62,531 nucleotides of DNA from contig JADMJT010000024.1 of the NCBI GenBank assembly GCA_018781585.1, forward strand, positions 1 to 62,531. The letters run 5' to 3'. Shown here one piece after another: positions 11,077-20,824 of this stretch. Position 1 is the first letter of the stretch. Every line of letters begins with the position of its first letter. The notes below the pieces were generated by a model. That model was not told where the DNA came from. It did not search any database and saw only the letters and a program-made list of their open reading frames with translations. A program made the translations under genes and the position numbers. The DNA comes from Burkholderiales bacterium. Lineage in GTDB: Bacteria > Pseudomonadota > Gammaproteobacteria > Burkholderiales > Thiobacteraceae.

Positions 11077-11547
11077 ATGGACCTCATCATCGCCGCCGTC
11101 GGCACCCGCATGCCCAACTGGGTAGATGAGGCATTCGCCGAATACCAGAAGCGCATGCCACGAGAAGCGCGGATTCGGCTCATGGAAATTAAACCGGATA
11201 AGCGCGATGGCGGCAAGACCGCGCAGCAAGTGATGAGCGTGGAGGCCATGCGGATCGAAGACGCGCTGCCGAAAGATTGTTTGCGCATCGTGCTGGACGA
11301 GCACGGCAAATCTTTCACCAGCCAGGCGCTGGCACAGGAAATGCAAAAATGGCTGGGGGCCGGTCGCGATGCAGCGCTGATCATTGGTGGCGCGGATGGC
11401 TTGGCGCCGGAGATCAAATCCCGCGCCGATCTGCTGTGGTCATTGTCACCGCTCACGCTACCCCATGGCATGGTGCGCGTACTGCTCGCGGAGCAGCTTT
11501 ATCGCGCGCACAGCATCTTGCATAACCACCCTTATCATCGCGAGTAG
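11077..11547 (+). CDS. rlmH: 23S rRNA pseudouridine-1915 N3-methyltransferase
   Basis: 156-residue SPOUT-class methyltransferase acting on Psi1915 in helix 69 of 23S rRNA. It starts MDLIIAAVGTRMPNWV, carries the SAM-binding knot region (ALIIGGADGLAPEIKSRADLLWSLSPLTLPHGMVRVLLAEQLYRA) and ends in the typical HNHPYHRE. Length is exactly that of the family. No clear Shine-Dalgarno is seen before the ATG, where a dispersed repeat ends 8 bases upstream. Confidence 0.96.
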   Translation: MDLIIAAVGTRMPNWVDEAFAEYQKRMPREARIRLMEIKPDKRDGGKTAQQVMSVEAMRIEDALPKDCLRIVLDEHGKSFTSQALAQEMQKWLGAGRDAALIIGGADGLAPEIKSRADLLWSLSPLTLPHGMVRVLLAEQLYRAHSILHNHPYHRE

Positions 11548-11554
11548 GGTCATC

Positions 11555-12181
11555 GTGAGTAATCCCTCGCGCATCCTGTGGCTCGGCATCTATTTCGGTG
11601 TGCTGATTTGGTCCGCCATTGCGCCGAAAGACGGATTCACCTGGTTGCTTGAAGTGGCGCCCGCGCTGATCGGCTTTGCGGTGTTGGCCGCCACTTATCG
11701 CCGCTTTCCCTTAACCCCGCTTGCCTATTGGCTGGTGCTTATCCACAGTGTGATCCTCATGGTGGGCGGACACTACACCTACGCTGAGGTGCCGCTGTTC
11801 GATTGGTTGCGCGAGTGGCTGCATTGGCAGCGCAACAACTACGACAAAGTCGGCCATCTGGCGCAGGGGTTCATTCCGGCGATACTGGCTCGGGAAATTT
11901 TATTGCGGCTTCACGTGGTGCGCGGTCGCGGTTGGCTGGTGTTCGTGGTGGTGAGCTTCTGCCTGGCGGTGAGTGCGCTATATGAAATCTTGGAATGGTG
12001 GGTGGCAGTTGCCTCCGGCGATGCCGGCGTGGCGTTTTTGGCCACCCAGGGTTATGAATGGGATACGCAATCCGATATGGCGCTCGCGGGACTGGGAGCG
12101 GTGCTTGCCTTGGGGGCATTAAGCAAATTGCACGACCGGCAGTTAGCCATCGGTGATTCGCGCGCAATGGCCACAAAATAA
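11555..12181 (+). CDS. YjdF/DUF2238 family inner-membrane protein
   Basis: About 208 residues with six hydrophobic helices. The conserved block GGHYTYAEVPLFDW and the following NNYDKVGHLAQGF and YEILEWW plus YEWDTQSDM match the DUF2238/YjdF membrane family, whose function is unknown; the conserved His/Asp/Glu residues in the helices suggest a catalytic or metal-linked role, but that is inference. I chose GTG at 11555, which has TAGGG 5 bases upstream and begins 7 bases after rlmH. A longer frame reaching back to 11384 overlaps rlmH and is not credible. Confidence 0.85.
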   Translation: MSNPSRILWLGIYFGVLIWSAIAPKDGFTWLLEVAPALIGFAVLAATYRRFPLTPLAYWLVLIHSVILMVGGHYTYAEVPLFDWLREWLHWQRNNYDKVGHLAQGFIPAILAREILLRLHVVRGRGWLVFVVVSFCLAVSALYEILEWWVAVASGDAGVAFLATQGYEWDTQSDMALAGLGAVLALGALSKLHDRQLAIGDSRAMATK

Positions 12182-12226
12182 GGTAAGCTTTCGAGCACAA
12201 ATCTTACTAATCGAGATGGGGGGAAT

Positions 12227-12427
12227 ATGCATAAGCTGATCGCAAACGGGGGGTGCGCTGTGGGTGTGCTGGGCGTGATCTTGACGGTAGCTGCGGGAAT
12301 TTGGCGCGTGAGTGGGCATTTTCATCTGGCGGGGTTTGAAACCATAACGTTGTTTGTGGGCGGCATGGGCCTGATGCTCATCGGCTGCTTTGCCAAATTG
12401 CATTTGCTCTCGTCATCCCGCACCTAA
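12227..12427 (+). CDS. Small two-helix membrane protein
   Basis: 66 residues, not recognised as a named family. Two hydrophobic helices, about residues 8-26 (CAVGVLGVILTVAAGIW) and 40-60 (TITLFVGGMGLMLIGCFAKLHLL), are linked by a short polar turn (RVSGHFHLAGFE). A GGGGG run 4-8 bases before the ATG can act as ribosome site. It sits between the YjdF-like gene and maf, with a weak terminator-like hairpin after it. Small inner-membrane protein; function unknown. Confidence 0.6.
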   Translation: MHKLIANGGCAVGVLGVILTVAAGIWRVSGHFHLAGFETITLFVGGMGLMLIGCFAKLHLLSSSRT

Positions 12428-12452
12428 TTACCCTAACGGTTTTTGTCGGCTT

Positions 12453-12480
12453 TGCCGCCTCAGCGGCATTCCTTCTTTTT
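12453..12480 (+). terminator. Weak terminator-like hairpin before maf
   Basis: TGCCGC (12453-12458) pairs with GCGGCA (12463-12468) across a CTCA loop, followed by a T-rich stretch (12469-12480). The stem is only 6 bp, so efficiency is doubtful. Confidence 0.4.
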
Positions 12481-12482
12481 GC

Positions 12483-13082
12483 ATGATTATGGCGGCAGCG
12501 ACACAAATATACCTTGCTTCGCAATCCCCGCGCCGGCGTGAATTACTCCAACAGATCGGGATCAAATTTCGCGTGCTGGCGCCGGACGTGAATGAGGCGG
12601 CCTTGCCGCGTGAGGCGCCTACTGACTATGTCGAGCGTATTGCTCGGATCAAAGCCGAGGTCGCGTGGATGCGGGTGGTGGAACGGCGCATGAAGCGGTA
12701 CCCGGTCTTGGCGGCGGATACCGCGGTGATTTTAGGCCGGCGTATTTTGGGTAAACCGCAAAGTGATGCCGAGGCGGCGTCGATGTTGCAAGCGCTCTCC
12801 GGACGAACGCACCAAGTGATCACGGCGGTGGCCATGGTGTTTGAGGGCAAATTGAAGCTGACACGCTCCGAATCGGCCGTGACTTTCCGGCGTTTGGCAT
12901 CGGACGATATTCTGCATTACGTGGCAAGTGGCGAGCCGCACGATAAAGCAGGGGCTTACGCGATACAGGGATTCGCCGCCGCGTTTATTTCACGCATCGA
13001 CGGCAGTTATTCGGGCGTCATGGGGCTGCCCTTATTCGAGGCCTCACGCTTACTTAAATCATTCGGTGTTCAGGTGTTATGA
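12483..13082 (+). CDS. maf: Maf-family nucleotide pyrophosphatase
   Basis: About 199 residues of the Maf/YhdE family (dTTP/UTP or modified-nucleotide pyrophosphatases, YhdE-like by the LASQSPRRRELL signature). The catalytic Asp lies in VLAADTAVILG, and the later motif DKAGAYAIQGFAAAFI is family-typical. I choose ATG at 12483 (an alternative is ATG 12489); an upstream in-frame ATG at 12390 lies within the preceding small gene and adds non-homologous sequence. The stop overlaps the rng start by ATGA, as in the common maf-rng pair. Confidence 0.95.
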   Translation: MIMAAATQIYLASQSPRRRELLQQIGIKFRVLAPDVNEAALPREAPTDYVERIARIKAEVAWMRVVERRMKRYPVLAADTAVILGRRILGKPQSDAEAASMLQALSGRTHQVITAVAMVFEGKLKLTRSESAVTFRRLASDDILHYVASGEPHDKAGAYAIQGFAAAFISRIDGSYSGVMGLPLFEASRLLKSFGVQVL

Positions 13083-14527
13083 GCGAACAAATTCTGATCA
13101 ATATTACCCCGCAGGAAACGCGGGTGGCGGTGATGCAACAAGGCGTGGTGCAGGAACTGCACATCGAACGCGCGTCCAGTTATGGCATGGTCGGCAATAT
13201 CTACCAGGGGCGTGTGTGCCGGGTGTTGCCCGGCATGCAGTCGGCGTTCGTGGAAATCGGGTTGGAACGCGCCGCATTTTTGCATGTGGCGGATATTTGG
13301 CAGCAAAAACAGGACGAAGAAAAGCCGATCGAAAAGTTATTGTTCGAAGGCCAAACCATTCTGGTGCAGGTGATCAAGGATCCGATCGGCACCAAGGGTG
13401 CGCGGTTGTCGACGCAAATGAGTATCGCCGGCCGCTTGTTGGTGTATTTGCCGCAAGAATCGCACATCGGTATTTCGCAGCGCATTGAAGCTGAACAAGA
13501 GCGCGAGTTGCTACGCAGCAAGCTGCAGCAACTCATGCCGTCCGAGGTGAAGGGCGGCTTCATCGTGCGCACCAGCGCCGAAACGGCCACCGATCACGAG
13601 CTATTAGCCGATATTCATTATTTGCAGCGGATCTGGAGCCGCATCGGGGAGCAGGCCAAGACCGCCGCGCCGCAGGCCATGCTGTACCACGAGCTTAATT
13701 TGGCGCTGCGCGTGCTGCGCGATTTCGTGTGGGACGAAACTGATCGCATCATTGTCGATTCGCGCGAGACCTACGGCAAGCTGCAATCGTTTTCCGCCAA
13801 CTACATGAGCAATGTTGCCTCGCGCCTGGAGCACTATCAGGGCGAGCGCCCTTTGTTCGATTTGTATTTGGTGGAAGATGAAATCGAAAAAGCGCTTTCG
13901 CGCAAAGTGGAGCTGAAATCCGGCGGTTATTTGATTATCGACCAGACCGAGGCCTTGACCACCATTGATGTGAATACCGGTGGCTTTGTCGGCGTGCGCA
14001 ATTTTGACGACACCATCTATAAAACCAATCTTGAGGCGGCGCATGCCATCGCGCGCCAACTGCGTTTGCGCAATCTCGGCGGCATTATCATTCTCGATTT
14101 CATCGACATGGAAAATGTCGAGCACAAAGCTTCGGTGCTGGAGGAATTCAAAAAAGCCCTTACGCGCGATCGTACGCGGATGACGGTCAACGGTTTTTCT
14201 ACGCTCGGCTTGGTGGAAATGACGCGCAAACGCACGCGCGAAAGCCTGGCCCATATCTTATGCGAAACCTGCCCGACCTGCCAGGGCCGAGGGGAGCTGA
14301 AGACCGCGCAGACCGTGTGCTATGAGATTCTGCGCGAGCTGTTGCGCGAAGCGCGGCAATACAGTGCGCGCGAATTCCGCATCCTGGGGTCGCAGCAGGT
14401 GATCGACCTGTTCCTGGACGAGGAATCGCAAAGCCTCGCGCAACTCGCCGACTTCATCGGCAAACCCATCTCCTTGCAAGTGGAAACGCAATACACCCAG
14501 GAACAGTACGATATTGTGTTGATGTAA
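13079..14527 (+). CDS. rng: Ribonuclease G
   Basis: 482 residues, the RNase G length of the RNase E/G family. An S1 domain at about 36-120 (GNIYQGRVCRVLPGMQSAFVEIG) is followed by the catalytic DNase-I-like region with metal-binding Asp residues in TTIDVNTGGF and IILDFIDM, and the Zn-link motif CETCPTCQGRG. It processes the 5' end of 16S rRNA and takes part in mRNA decay. Translationally coupled to maf through ATGA. Confidence 0.97.
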   Translation: MSEQILINITPQETRVAVMQQGVVQELHIERASSYGMVGNIYQGRVCRVLPGMQSAFVEIGLERAAFLHVADIWQQKQDEEKPIEKLLFEGQTILVQVIKDPIGTKGARLSTQMSIAGRLLVYLPQESHIGISQRIEAEQERELLRSKLQQLMPSEVKGGFIVRTSAETATDHELLADIHYLQRIWSRIGEQAKTAAPQAMLYHELNLALRVLRDFVWDETDRIIVDSRETYGKLQSFSANYMSNVASRLEHYQGERPLFDLYLVEDEIEKALSRKVELKSGGYLIIDQTEALTTIDVNTGGFVGVRNFDDTIYKTNLEAAHAIARQLRLRNLGGIIILDFIDMENVEHKASVLEEFKKALTRDRTRMTVNGFSTLGLVEMTRKRTRESLAHILCETCPTCQGRGELKTAQTVCYEILRELLREARQYSAREFRILGSQQVIDLFLDEESQSLAQLADFIGKPISLQVETQYTQEQYDIVLM

Positions 14528-14552
14528 ATCCGGCAGGCAACCGCCCGCGAAT

Positions 14553-15368
14553 TTAAGGTTTGGCCGGCTGGCTAGGCCGCCGCTGTAACTCGGGGTCGAA
14601 TACCAGTACAACATCTTGATCTGTCTCGGGCGTGTTGTTGATTAAGGCCGGGAGCGTGGGCAGCGCCGGCAGCAGGGCGAGGCTGGGCTGAAGCTGCGGC
14701 GCGGTGTCGAGCGTATTCGATATGCGGTGAATGGCGCCTGGTTCCCGTGTGGGCTTGCGCGCCAGCCAAACAGTCCCCGCATAGGCGAGCCCAGCGAATA
14801 CGGCCAGCACGACGAACCATTTGAGCGGAGGGGTGAGGGGTGAGGAATCGAGTTCCAAGCGGTAGTTCACACGCTGGTTTAGCGTGGATCGGGATAGCCG
14901 CCGCAACAGGGGACGGTGACCGCACAGCACAATATTAATAGGGTAGTTGCTCAGCTGGCGGATGCTTTCCAGCAGCGCCGCCGAGAATAGATGCGCGCCT
15001 TCGCATAACAATACAAAACCACCGCGCGGCGCAGATTCGCACAGACGCTCACCGACTTTGGCCGCGAGTTGCATCGGGCTTAAATCGTGTGTTGGCAGAT
15101 TGAGCTGACCGGCGAGTGCGGCGAACAATTCTTGTGAATTCAGCGCGGCTTTGATCCGCAGCACGGAGTCGTGCTGCGATACGGCGTGGGTGAGATCAGC
15201 GAGAAACCCGCCCATGCGCCCCGTGTCACGCCCCGTAGCAAGCACTACAACTTGTCGCTCGACCCGGAGCATCATGGCGATTTGCTCCGCAAGGCTGATT
15301 TCCGATTCGACTAGGGCGCTGGTCGTGGGCAGCCAGGGGATGGCGCTGGTCGCGGCAATGGTGCTCAT
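14553..15368 (-). CDS. Degenerate ExeA/DamX-like membrane protein
   Basis: 271 residues. The N-terminal half resembles the AAA-type ATPase of ExeA/GspA and DamX, but the expected P-loop has become [15 protein letters not shown] (no GK[ST]) and the Walker B region reads [10 protein letters not shown] instead of hhhhDEAQ. A single membrane helix follows (about 183-203, [20 protein letters not shown]) and then a Pro/Leu/Thr-rich periplasmic tail without a SPOR domain. In gammaproteobacteria aroK-aroB is followed by damX, so position supports the relation. The ATG overlaps the dgt stop (ATGA). I infer loss of ATPase activity; role perhaps in peptidoglycan or pilus assembly, unproven. Confidence 0.7.
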   Translation of the reverse strand: MSTIAATSAIPWLPTTSALVESEISLAEQIAMMLRVERQVVVLATGRDTGRMGGFLADLTHAVSQHDSVLRIKAALNSQELFAALAGQLNLPTHDLSPMQLAAKVGERLCESAPRGGFVLLCEGAHLFSAALLESIRQLSNYPINIVLCGHRPLLRRLSRSTLNQRVNYRLELDSSPLTPPLKWFVVLAVFAGLAYAGTVWLARKPTREPGAIHRISNTLDTAPQLQPSLALLPALPTLPALINNTPETDQDVVLVFDPELQRRPSQPAKP

Positions 15369-16492
15369 ATTTCTTCCACCGAAAATAAGTGGCGATACTC
15401 CTTCATTGCATAGCGGTCGGTCATGCCGGCGATATAGTCTGCAATGGCGCGCGCTTGGTCTTGGTGGGCTTTGTCCTGGTATTGCGGCGGCAGCAGCTTT
15501 GGATCTTGCATGAAGGCATCGAACAGTGCCTTGATGATGCGCCGCGCCTTGCCGCTCATGCGGTTGACGCGATAATGTTGATACAGCTGTGTGCGAAGAA
15601 ATTGTTTCAACTCGCGCTGCTCGGTGCGGATCGTGTCGGAAAAGCCGATGAGTGGCTGTGCCCGGCGTACGTCGTCAATCGAGCGTGGGTTAACGAGGGA
15701 AATATTTTTGGTGCTCTGCGCTACCAGATCGGTGATCAGCGTATTGATCATGCGCCGCACCGTCTCGTGGATGACGCGGCGGCCGTTAAGCACAGGATAG
15801 CGCTGCTTGACTTCACCCAGATGGCGCGCGAACACGGTGACGTGGGAGAGTTGATCCAGCTCGATTAAGCCGGAGCGCAGCCCATCATCCACATCGTGGT
15901 TGTTGTAAGCGATCTCGTCGGCCAGGTTGGCGACTTGCGCTTCGAGCGAGGGTTGCAGTTTTTGCAGGAAGCGTTCGCCAATCTCGCCTAGCTGTTGGGC
16001 ATTGGGCAGTGAGCAGTGTTTAAGAATCCCTTCGCGTGTCTCGAATGTAAGATTCAGCCCATCGAATTCCGCATAACGCTCCTCCAGCATGTCAACTACG
16101 CGCAGCGACTGCAGGTTGTGCTCGAAGCCACCGTAGTTTTTCATGCAGGCATTCAAGGCGTCTTGCCCGGTGTGACCGAACGGGGTGTGGCCCAAGTCAT
16201 GCGCGAGCGCGATCGCTTCGACCAAGTCCTGATCCAGCCCTAGGGAGCGCGCGATCGCGCGTCCGATTTGGGCAACTTCGAGGGAGTGTGTGAGGCGGGT
16301 GCGGAATAGATCGCCCTCGTGATTCACGAATACCTGGGTTTTATATTCGAGACGGCGAAATGCGGTGGAATGAATAATACGATCGCGGTCGCGCTGAAAC
16401 TCAGTGCGGCCGGCAGGGGCAAGCTCAGGATGGCGGCGGCCGCGGGATTGCTCGGAGGTTGCAGCGTAGGCGGCGAGCTCAGCCATGCGCAA
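15365..16492 (-). CDS. dgt: dGTPase-like HD-domain triphosphohydrolase
   Basis: 375 residues of the deoxyguanosinetriphosphate triphosphohydrolase-like family, in which an HD domain binds metal and removes tripolyphosphate from dNTPs. Metal ligands are visible in [14 protein letters not shown] and [19 protein letters not shown], with the later Asp in [16 protein letters not shown]. Start is ATG 16492 or ATG 16486; either overlaps the end of aroB, so the genes are co-transcribed. aroK-aroB-dgt is a common betaproteobacterial order. Confidence 0.94.
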   Translation of the reverse strand: MRMAELAAYAATSEQSRGRRHPELAPAGRTEFQRDRDRIIHSTAFRRLEYKTQVFVNHEGDLFRTRLTHSLEVAQIGRAIARSLGLDQDLVEAIALAHDLGHTPFGHTGQDALNACMKNYGGFEHNLQSLRVVDMLEERYAEFDGLNLTFETREGILKHCSLPNAQQLGEIGERFLQKLQPSLEAQVANLADEIAYNNHDVDDGLRSGLIELDQLSHVTVFARHLGEVKQRYPVLNGRRVIHETVRRMINTLITDLVAQSTKNISLVNPRSIDDVRRAQPLIGFSDTIRTEQRELKQFLRTQLYQHYRVNRMSGKARRIIKALFDAFMQDPKLLPPQYQDKAHQDQARAIADYIAGMTDRYAMKEYRHLFSVEEI

Positions 16493-17567
16493 CGCTCGCC
16501 GCGATAGTTTCCTTGAGGGCCTCTGTGGGCACGTCGGCGCTCAGCACGGCGTGGCCGAGCGCTTTCAACAGCACGAAGCGAATTTTGCCGGCCTCGACCT
16601 TTTTATCCAGCCCCATCAGATCAAGGTATTTATCAAAGCCCAAATCGGGGGCAAGGGCGGGTAGCCCAGCTTTGAGGATCAGCGCACGGGCGCGCGCCAC
16701 GTCGGCATCGGACAACCAGCCCAGCCGGTGCGACAGCTCGGCTGCCATGATCATGCCCGTACCCACCGCCTCGCCGTGCAGCCAGGCGCCGTATCCCATG
16801 CCGGCTTCGATCGCGTGGCCAAACGTATGGCCGAGGTTGAGCAGGGCGCGGTTGCCTGATTCGCGTTCATCCGCAGCGACCACGTCAGCCTTGTTTTGGC
16901 ATGAGCGGTGAATGGCATAGGCAAGTGCGGCGGGATCGCGCGCAAGCAGCTTATCCATATTGGCTTCAAGCCAGGCTAAAAAAGGTAAATCACGAATCAA
17001 GCCGTATTTAATCACTTCGGCTAAGCCGGCAGAAAGCTCCCGGTCTGGTAGCGTGTTAAGTGTGTCGGTATCGGCCAGCACCAATTGCGGCTGATAGAAC
17101 GCGCCGATCATGTTTTTGCCCAAGGGATGATTGATCCCGGTTTTGCCGCCGACCGAGGAATCGACCTGGGCCAACAAGGTGGTCGGAATCTGAATGAAGG
17201 GCACGCCGCGTAAATACGTGGCCGCGGCAAATCCAGTCAGATCGCCGATCACGCCACCACCCAACGCGATCAGGGTGGCTTTGCGCTCCATGCGATGGGT
17301 CAGCAAGGCATCGTAAATCTGCTTGAGCGATTCGCTGTTCTTATAAGCTTCGCCATCCGGCAGCACGATCGGCAAAACCTTGATGCCATTTTGCAGGAGG
17401 ATGTTTTGTACGCGCTCAAGATAAAGCGGGCCGACGGTGGTATTGGTGACAATCGCCGCTTGCGGAATTTTCAAGTGCGGCAAGATCAGCCCAGGCTGGG
17501 TCAACAGCCCGCCGCCGATGTGTATGGGATAAGAGCGGTCGCCTAAAGCAACGGTGAGGGTTTGCAT
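16479..17567 (-). CDS. aroB: 3-dehydroquinate synthase
   Basis: 362 residues, standard length. Converts DAHP to 3-dehydroquinate, the second step of the shikimate pathway, with NAD and Zn. The glycine-rich NAD-binding stretch [21 protein letters not shown], the substrate loop [18 protein letters not shown] and the zinc-ligand region [12 protein letters not shown] are all present. It starts 16 bases after aroK on the same strand and overlaps dgt at its 3' end. Confidence 0.97.
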   Translation of the reverse strand: MQTLTVALGDRSYPIHIGGGLLTQPGLILPHLKIPQAAIVTNTTVGPLYLERVQNILLQNGIKVLPIVLPDGEAYKNSESLKQIYDALLTHRMERKATLIALGGGVIGDLTGFAAATYLRGVPFIQIPTTLLAQVDSSVGGKTGINHPLGKNMIGAFYQPQLVLADTDTLNTLPDRELSAGLAEVIKYGLIRDLPFLAWLEANMDKLLARDPAALAYAIHRSCQNKADVVAADERESGNRALLNLGHTFGHAIEAGMGYGAWLHGEAVGTGMIMAAELSHRLGWLSDADVARARALILKAGLPALAPDLGFDKYLDLMGLDKKVEAGKIRFVLLKALGHAVLSADVPTEALKETIAASVAHG

Positions 17568-17583
17568 GGGCCAACAGTATAAC

Positions 17584-18108
17584 TTATGCGCCGGTTTCCC
17601 TTAAGCGGCGCTCTACTTCGCGCACCGCGTGGTGCACGTTTTGTTGTCCGGAAGTGATAATGATGTCGGCGATTTCCCGGTAGAGTGGGTCGCGCTGCCG
17701 ATACAATTCGTCGAGTTTCGCTTTTGGGTTAGCTGTCTGAAGTAGGGGGCGATTTTTGTCGTGTTTCGTGCGTGCGTACAAATCATCAACCCGCGCATTG
17801 AGATAGACCACGGTGCCATTTTGCGCCAGTGTCGCCCGGTTTTCCGGCCGCAATATCGCACCGCCACCGGTAGCCAGCACCACGTCCTCACGTTGACTGA
17901 GTTCCAGTATCAACGCAACCTCGCGCTCTCGAAAGCCGTCCTCACCCTCCAACTCAAAAATCAGCGGGATTTTAACCCCTGTGCGATGCTCCAACTCGTG
18001 ATCGCAGTCGATGAAAGTCTTGTGCAGGCGCTTCGCCAGCAGCTTGCCGATGGTGGTTTTGCCCGCACCCATGAGGCCGACCAAAAAAATATTGCCCGTC
18101 TTAGACAT
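17584..18108 (-). CDS. aroK: Shikimate kinase
   Basis: 174 residues. Phosphorylates shikimate. It has the P-loop [12 protein letters not shown], the shikimate-binding Asp/Arg region ([13 protein letters not shown]) and the GGG motif ([11 protein letters not shown]). The start, [17 protein letters not shown], agrees with the family. The ATG (complement of 18106-18108) sits at the boundary of the 4-base loop of a 13-bp perfect hairpin, which is followed by seven Ts that encode Ile-Phe-Leu; no convincing ribosome site is visible. Thus translation initiation and transcription past this point are probably both affected by the hairpin. Confidence 0.96.
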   Translation of the reverse strand: MSKTGNIFLVGLMGAGKTTIGKLLAKRLHKTFIDCDHELEHRTGVKIPLIFELEGEDGFREREVALILELSQREDVVLATGGGAILRPENRATLAQNGTVVYLNARVDDLYARTKHDKNRPLLQTANPKAKLDELYRQRDPLYREIADIIITSGQQNVHHAVREVERRLRETGA

Positions 18109-18120
18109 AAGACGGGCAAT
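18083..18120 (-). terminator. Intrinsic terminator embedded in the start of aroK
   Basis: On the minus strand a perfect 13-bp stem (ATTGCCCGTCTTA with its complement, plus-strand arms 18091-18103 and 18108-18120) closes a 4-base loop and is followed by A then T7 (complement of 18083-18089). A second 7-bp hairpin (arms 18122-18128 and 18134-18140) stands just before it. It would end pilMNOPQ transcripts or attenuate aroK. Confidence 0.75.
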
Positions 18121-18154
18121 TTTAGCGGAATTACCGCTAAGCCGCGATTGCAGC

Positions 18155-20284
18155 TTAGCGCAGATTCAAGGTGTCTTTGAGAATGCGCGGTGTGACGAAG
18201 ATCAAGAGCTCGGTCTTATCGTCGCGCTTTTGCGTATTTTTGAACAGCGGGCCGATGAAGGGGAGATCTCCGAACACCGGAATCTTGGTCACGGTGGTGC
18301 GCTCATCCTCGGTGTAGATGCCGCCAATGACCACGGTGCCGCCATTTTCCACCAGCACCTGGGTGGTAATTTGCTTGGTGTCGATAGCCGGGCCGGAAAC
18401 GGTGTCTGCGCCACGGCTGTCCTTATTGACCCGCAGATCCATGATTACGTTGTCGTCAGGCGTGATTTGCGGCTTCACTTTGAGGCTCAGTACCGCCTTC
18501 TTGAAAGAAACGCTCGTGGCGCCGCTGCTGGTCGCTTGTTGGTAGGGAATTTCCGTACCCTGTTCGATGGTGGCCTCCATCTGGTCCGACGTAACCACAC
18601 GCGGGTTGGAAATGATTTTGCCACGACCGTCGGCCTGTAAGGCCGAGAGCTCCAGATTCAGGAACCGGCCCAAGACGGACTTGAATAGGACGAAGGACAG
18701 CGCACCGGAGCGGAAGCCGCCGATGGCGCCGGCAGCCATGTTCACATTTAGCTGCTGTTGATTAAAAGTCGGCACATCCGCAGCCTGGCCGGTATGGAAA
18801 CCAGGGTCTTCAATTTGACCGCCGAAAGACAGACGGGTACTGCCACCGCTGCTGACAGGATAGCCAGTGCCACTGGAATCATGTAGACCAAGCCGGATAC
18901 CCAGGTTTTTGCTGAACGAATCGCTGGCCTCGACGATGCGCGACTCGATCATCACCTGCTTCACCGGCACGTCGATTTGGGCCAGCAACAAGCGGATCTC
19001 ATCCATCTTGGTCGGGGTATCCTGAATAAACAGCGTGTTGGTGCGGGCATCGATCACCGCGCTGCCGCGTTTAGACAGGATGCGCTGCGTGGCATCCGTC
19101 AATACTTTGACAAAGTTTTCCGCGCGTTGAAACTTGAGGTGGAAGGTTTCGGTATGCAGTGGTTCCAAATCGAGTATTTGCTGTTTGGATTCGAGCTCCA
19201 GTTTTTCTTTGGTGGCCAGCTCATCCGAGGGGGCAATCCAAACCACCGTGCCGTTTTTGCGCATGGAGAGGCCCTTGCTTTGCAGGATGATATCGAGTGC
19301 CTGGTCCCATGGCACATCTTTCAAGCGTAGCGTGAGGTTGCCGGTGACGGTGTCGCTGGTAATGATGTTGAGCCCGGTGAAATCGGCGATGACTTGTAGC
19401 ACCGCGCGCACTTCGACATTTTGGAAATTGAGCGAAAGCTTCTCGCCCGTGTACTTCTTGGCGCGGTTGGACTTGGTAGGATCCTCCACGATGGCTTTAA
19501 TGTCGACGATAAACTGTTTATCACTTTGGTAAGCCGAATGCTCCCACTCGCCCTTCGGCTCAACCGTGATACGGGCGTTTTTACCCTGGCTAAACGTATC
19601 CACGGTTAAAACCGGCGTGCCGTAATCGGTGACATCCAAGCGCCGTTCCAGGTTGCGCGGCACGGCGGTATTTAGAAAGTCGATAATTAGGCTCTTGCCC
19701 TGCTGCCGAATGTCAATACCGGTGCTGGTGTCGGAAAGATCGACCACCACGCGCCCCTCGCCATTCTTACCGCGGCGGAAATCCACATCGCGCAAGCTAT
19801 GGGTGGAAGAGCTGTCTTTGGCTTCGGCAAACTGCGCGGTATTGTTGGCGACCACAGCGGATGATGAGCCGCCTTGGAGGGAGATAATAAATTGATTCCC
19901 TTCGCTACGGGTTTCGTATGCCGTGGGGCGCGAAAGATTCAGCACCAAGCGAGTGCGGCCGCCCGATTGCACTACGTTCACACTGCGCATCGCGCCTTCA
20001 TTGATGGCAAGACTGTTTTTGCCCCATTGATTGGCGGTATCCATGAAATCGAGGGCTATCCGCGGCGGGTTATTCACAGTGAACCCGGCCGGCGGGGTTT
20101 TCAATGCTTGTTTTAGTCCCAGCGTAATGACCACCTTGCCGCCCTGCTGCACGGTGTATTCCACGCTGGTGATCCCATTACTAGGCGCATTTTCCTGCGC
20201 CGAACCGGGAAGCGCTATCGCCACCAGAAGTGCTGCCGCGAAAAATTGGACGATTGGGGTATACAGCTGCTGAGTAATTTTCAT
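18155..20284 (-). CDS. pilQ: Type IV pilus secretin PilQ
   Basis: 709-residue outer-membrane secretin through which the type IV pilus exits. A signal peptide ends near PGSAQA; two AMIN-type peptidoglycan-binding regions (about 38-150 and 160-275) are followed by the STN/secretin N0 region ([33 protein letters not shown]), the N1 domain, and the secretin barrel (about 460-709) with [16 protein letters not shown] and [12 protein letters not shown] at the end. Last gene of pilMNOPQ, 12 bases after pilP, before aroK, as in most proteobacteria. Confidence 0.97.
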   Translation of the reverse strand: MKITQQLYTPIVQFFAAALLVAIALPGSAQENAPSNGITSVEYTVQQGGKVVITLGLKQALKTPPAGFTVNNPPRIALDFMDTANQWGKNSLAINEGAMRSVNVVQSGGRTRLVLNLSRPTAYETRSEGNQFIISLQGGSSSAVVANNTAQFAEAKDSSSTHSLRDVDFRRGKNGEGRVVVDLSDTSTGIDIRQQGKSLIIDFLNTAVPRNLERRLDVTDYGTPVLTVDTFSQGKNARITVEPKGEWEHSAYQSDKQFIVDIKAIVEDPTKSNRAKKYTGEKLSLNFQNVEVRAVLQVIADFTGLNIITSDTVTGNLTLRLKDVPWDQALDIILQSKGLSMRKNGTVVWIAPSDELATKEKLELESKQQILDLEPLHTETFHLKFQRAENFVKVLTDATQRILSKRGSAVIDARTNTLFIQDTPTKMDEIRLLLAQIDVPVKQVMIESRIVEASDSFSKNLGIRLGLHDSSGTGYPVSSGGSTRLSFGGQIEDPGFHTGQAADVPTFNQQQLNVNMAAGAIGGFRSGALSFVLFKSVLGRFLNLELSALQADGRGKIISNPRVVTSDQMEATIEQGTEIPYQQATSSGATSVSFKKAVLSLKVKPQITPDDNVIMDLRVNKDSRGADTVSGPAIDTKQITTQVLVENGGTVVIGGIYTEDERTTVTKIPVFGDLPFIGPLFKNTQKRDDKTELLIFVTPRILKDTLNLR

Positions 20285-20296
20285 GTCGTACCTCTG

Positions 20297-20824
20297 CTAT
20301 TTCTTGGGGGTCTGCTGGGCCGATGGTTCTGACATTTCGAGCTTTGTTGCGCGCTCGGTCCAATCCCCGCCGCTATCTTGGACGATTTCGGTGAGGGTAA
20401 TCTCGGTGTCGGTGACTTGGGTCACAATGCCAAAATTCTGGCCCATGTAGTTGCCTTGCTTGACGCGATACAGATTGTTGTCAGGTGTTTTGACGAGCGC
20501 GAAAATCATTTTATTTTGTTGCAAGGTGCCGACCATTTTTAAGCCTTCTAGCGGATAATTCTCCAGGATTTGCTTGACATGGTCGCGAGGCGGTTGAGTG
20601 CCGCCTTTTCCCTCGCCCGGCGGCGGCGTGAGTTTGCGCGGCTTAAAGGGGTCGGGCAGATCGGTCGCGGCATAGGTGAACGGCTCATACGGTTTGACTT
20701 CGGGTAGTGGCTCTACCTTGCCGCGCAAGTCCTTGCCGGCACTGGCGACAAAGGTGCGCGGGTCGTCGCCGTTCCCGCAAGCCGCGAGTAGGCTAAGCAG
20801 GGTCAATACGGTGAAATTCTTCAC
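20297..20824 (-). CDS. pilP: Type IV pilus lipoprotein PilP
   Basis: 175-residue inner-membrane lipoprotein with lipobox LAAC (Cys 16). PilP links the PilN/PilO inner-membrane complex to PilQ. The central block YPLEGLKMVGTLQQNKMIFALVKTPDNNLYRVKQGNYMGQNFGIV is the typical PilP beta-domain. The start is GTG, sharing GTGA with the pilO stop. Poly-Pro linker region (about 60-85) precedes the domain. Confidence 0.95.
   Translation of the reverse strand: MKNFTVLTLLSLLAACGNGDDPRTFVASAGKDLRGKVEPLPEVKPYEPFTYAATDLPDPFKPRKLTPPPGEGKGGTQPPRDHVKQILENYPLEGLKMVGTLQQNKMIFALVKTPDNNLYRVKQGNYMGQNFGIVTQVTDTEITLTEIVQDSGGDWTERATKLEMSEPSAQQTPKK

Noticed and set aside
12390-12482. Upstream extension of maf
   Set aside because: Overlaps the preceding small gene and a hairpin; family homology starts at residue 1 of the ATG 12483 product.
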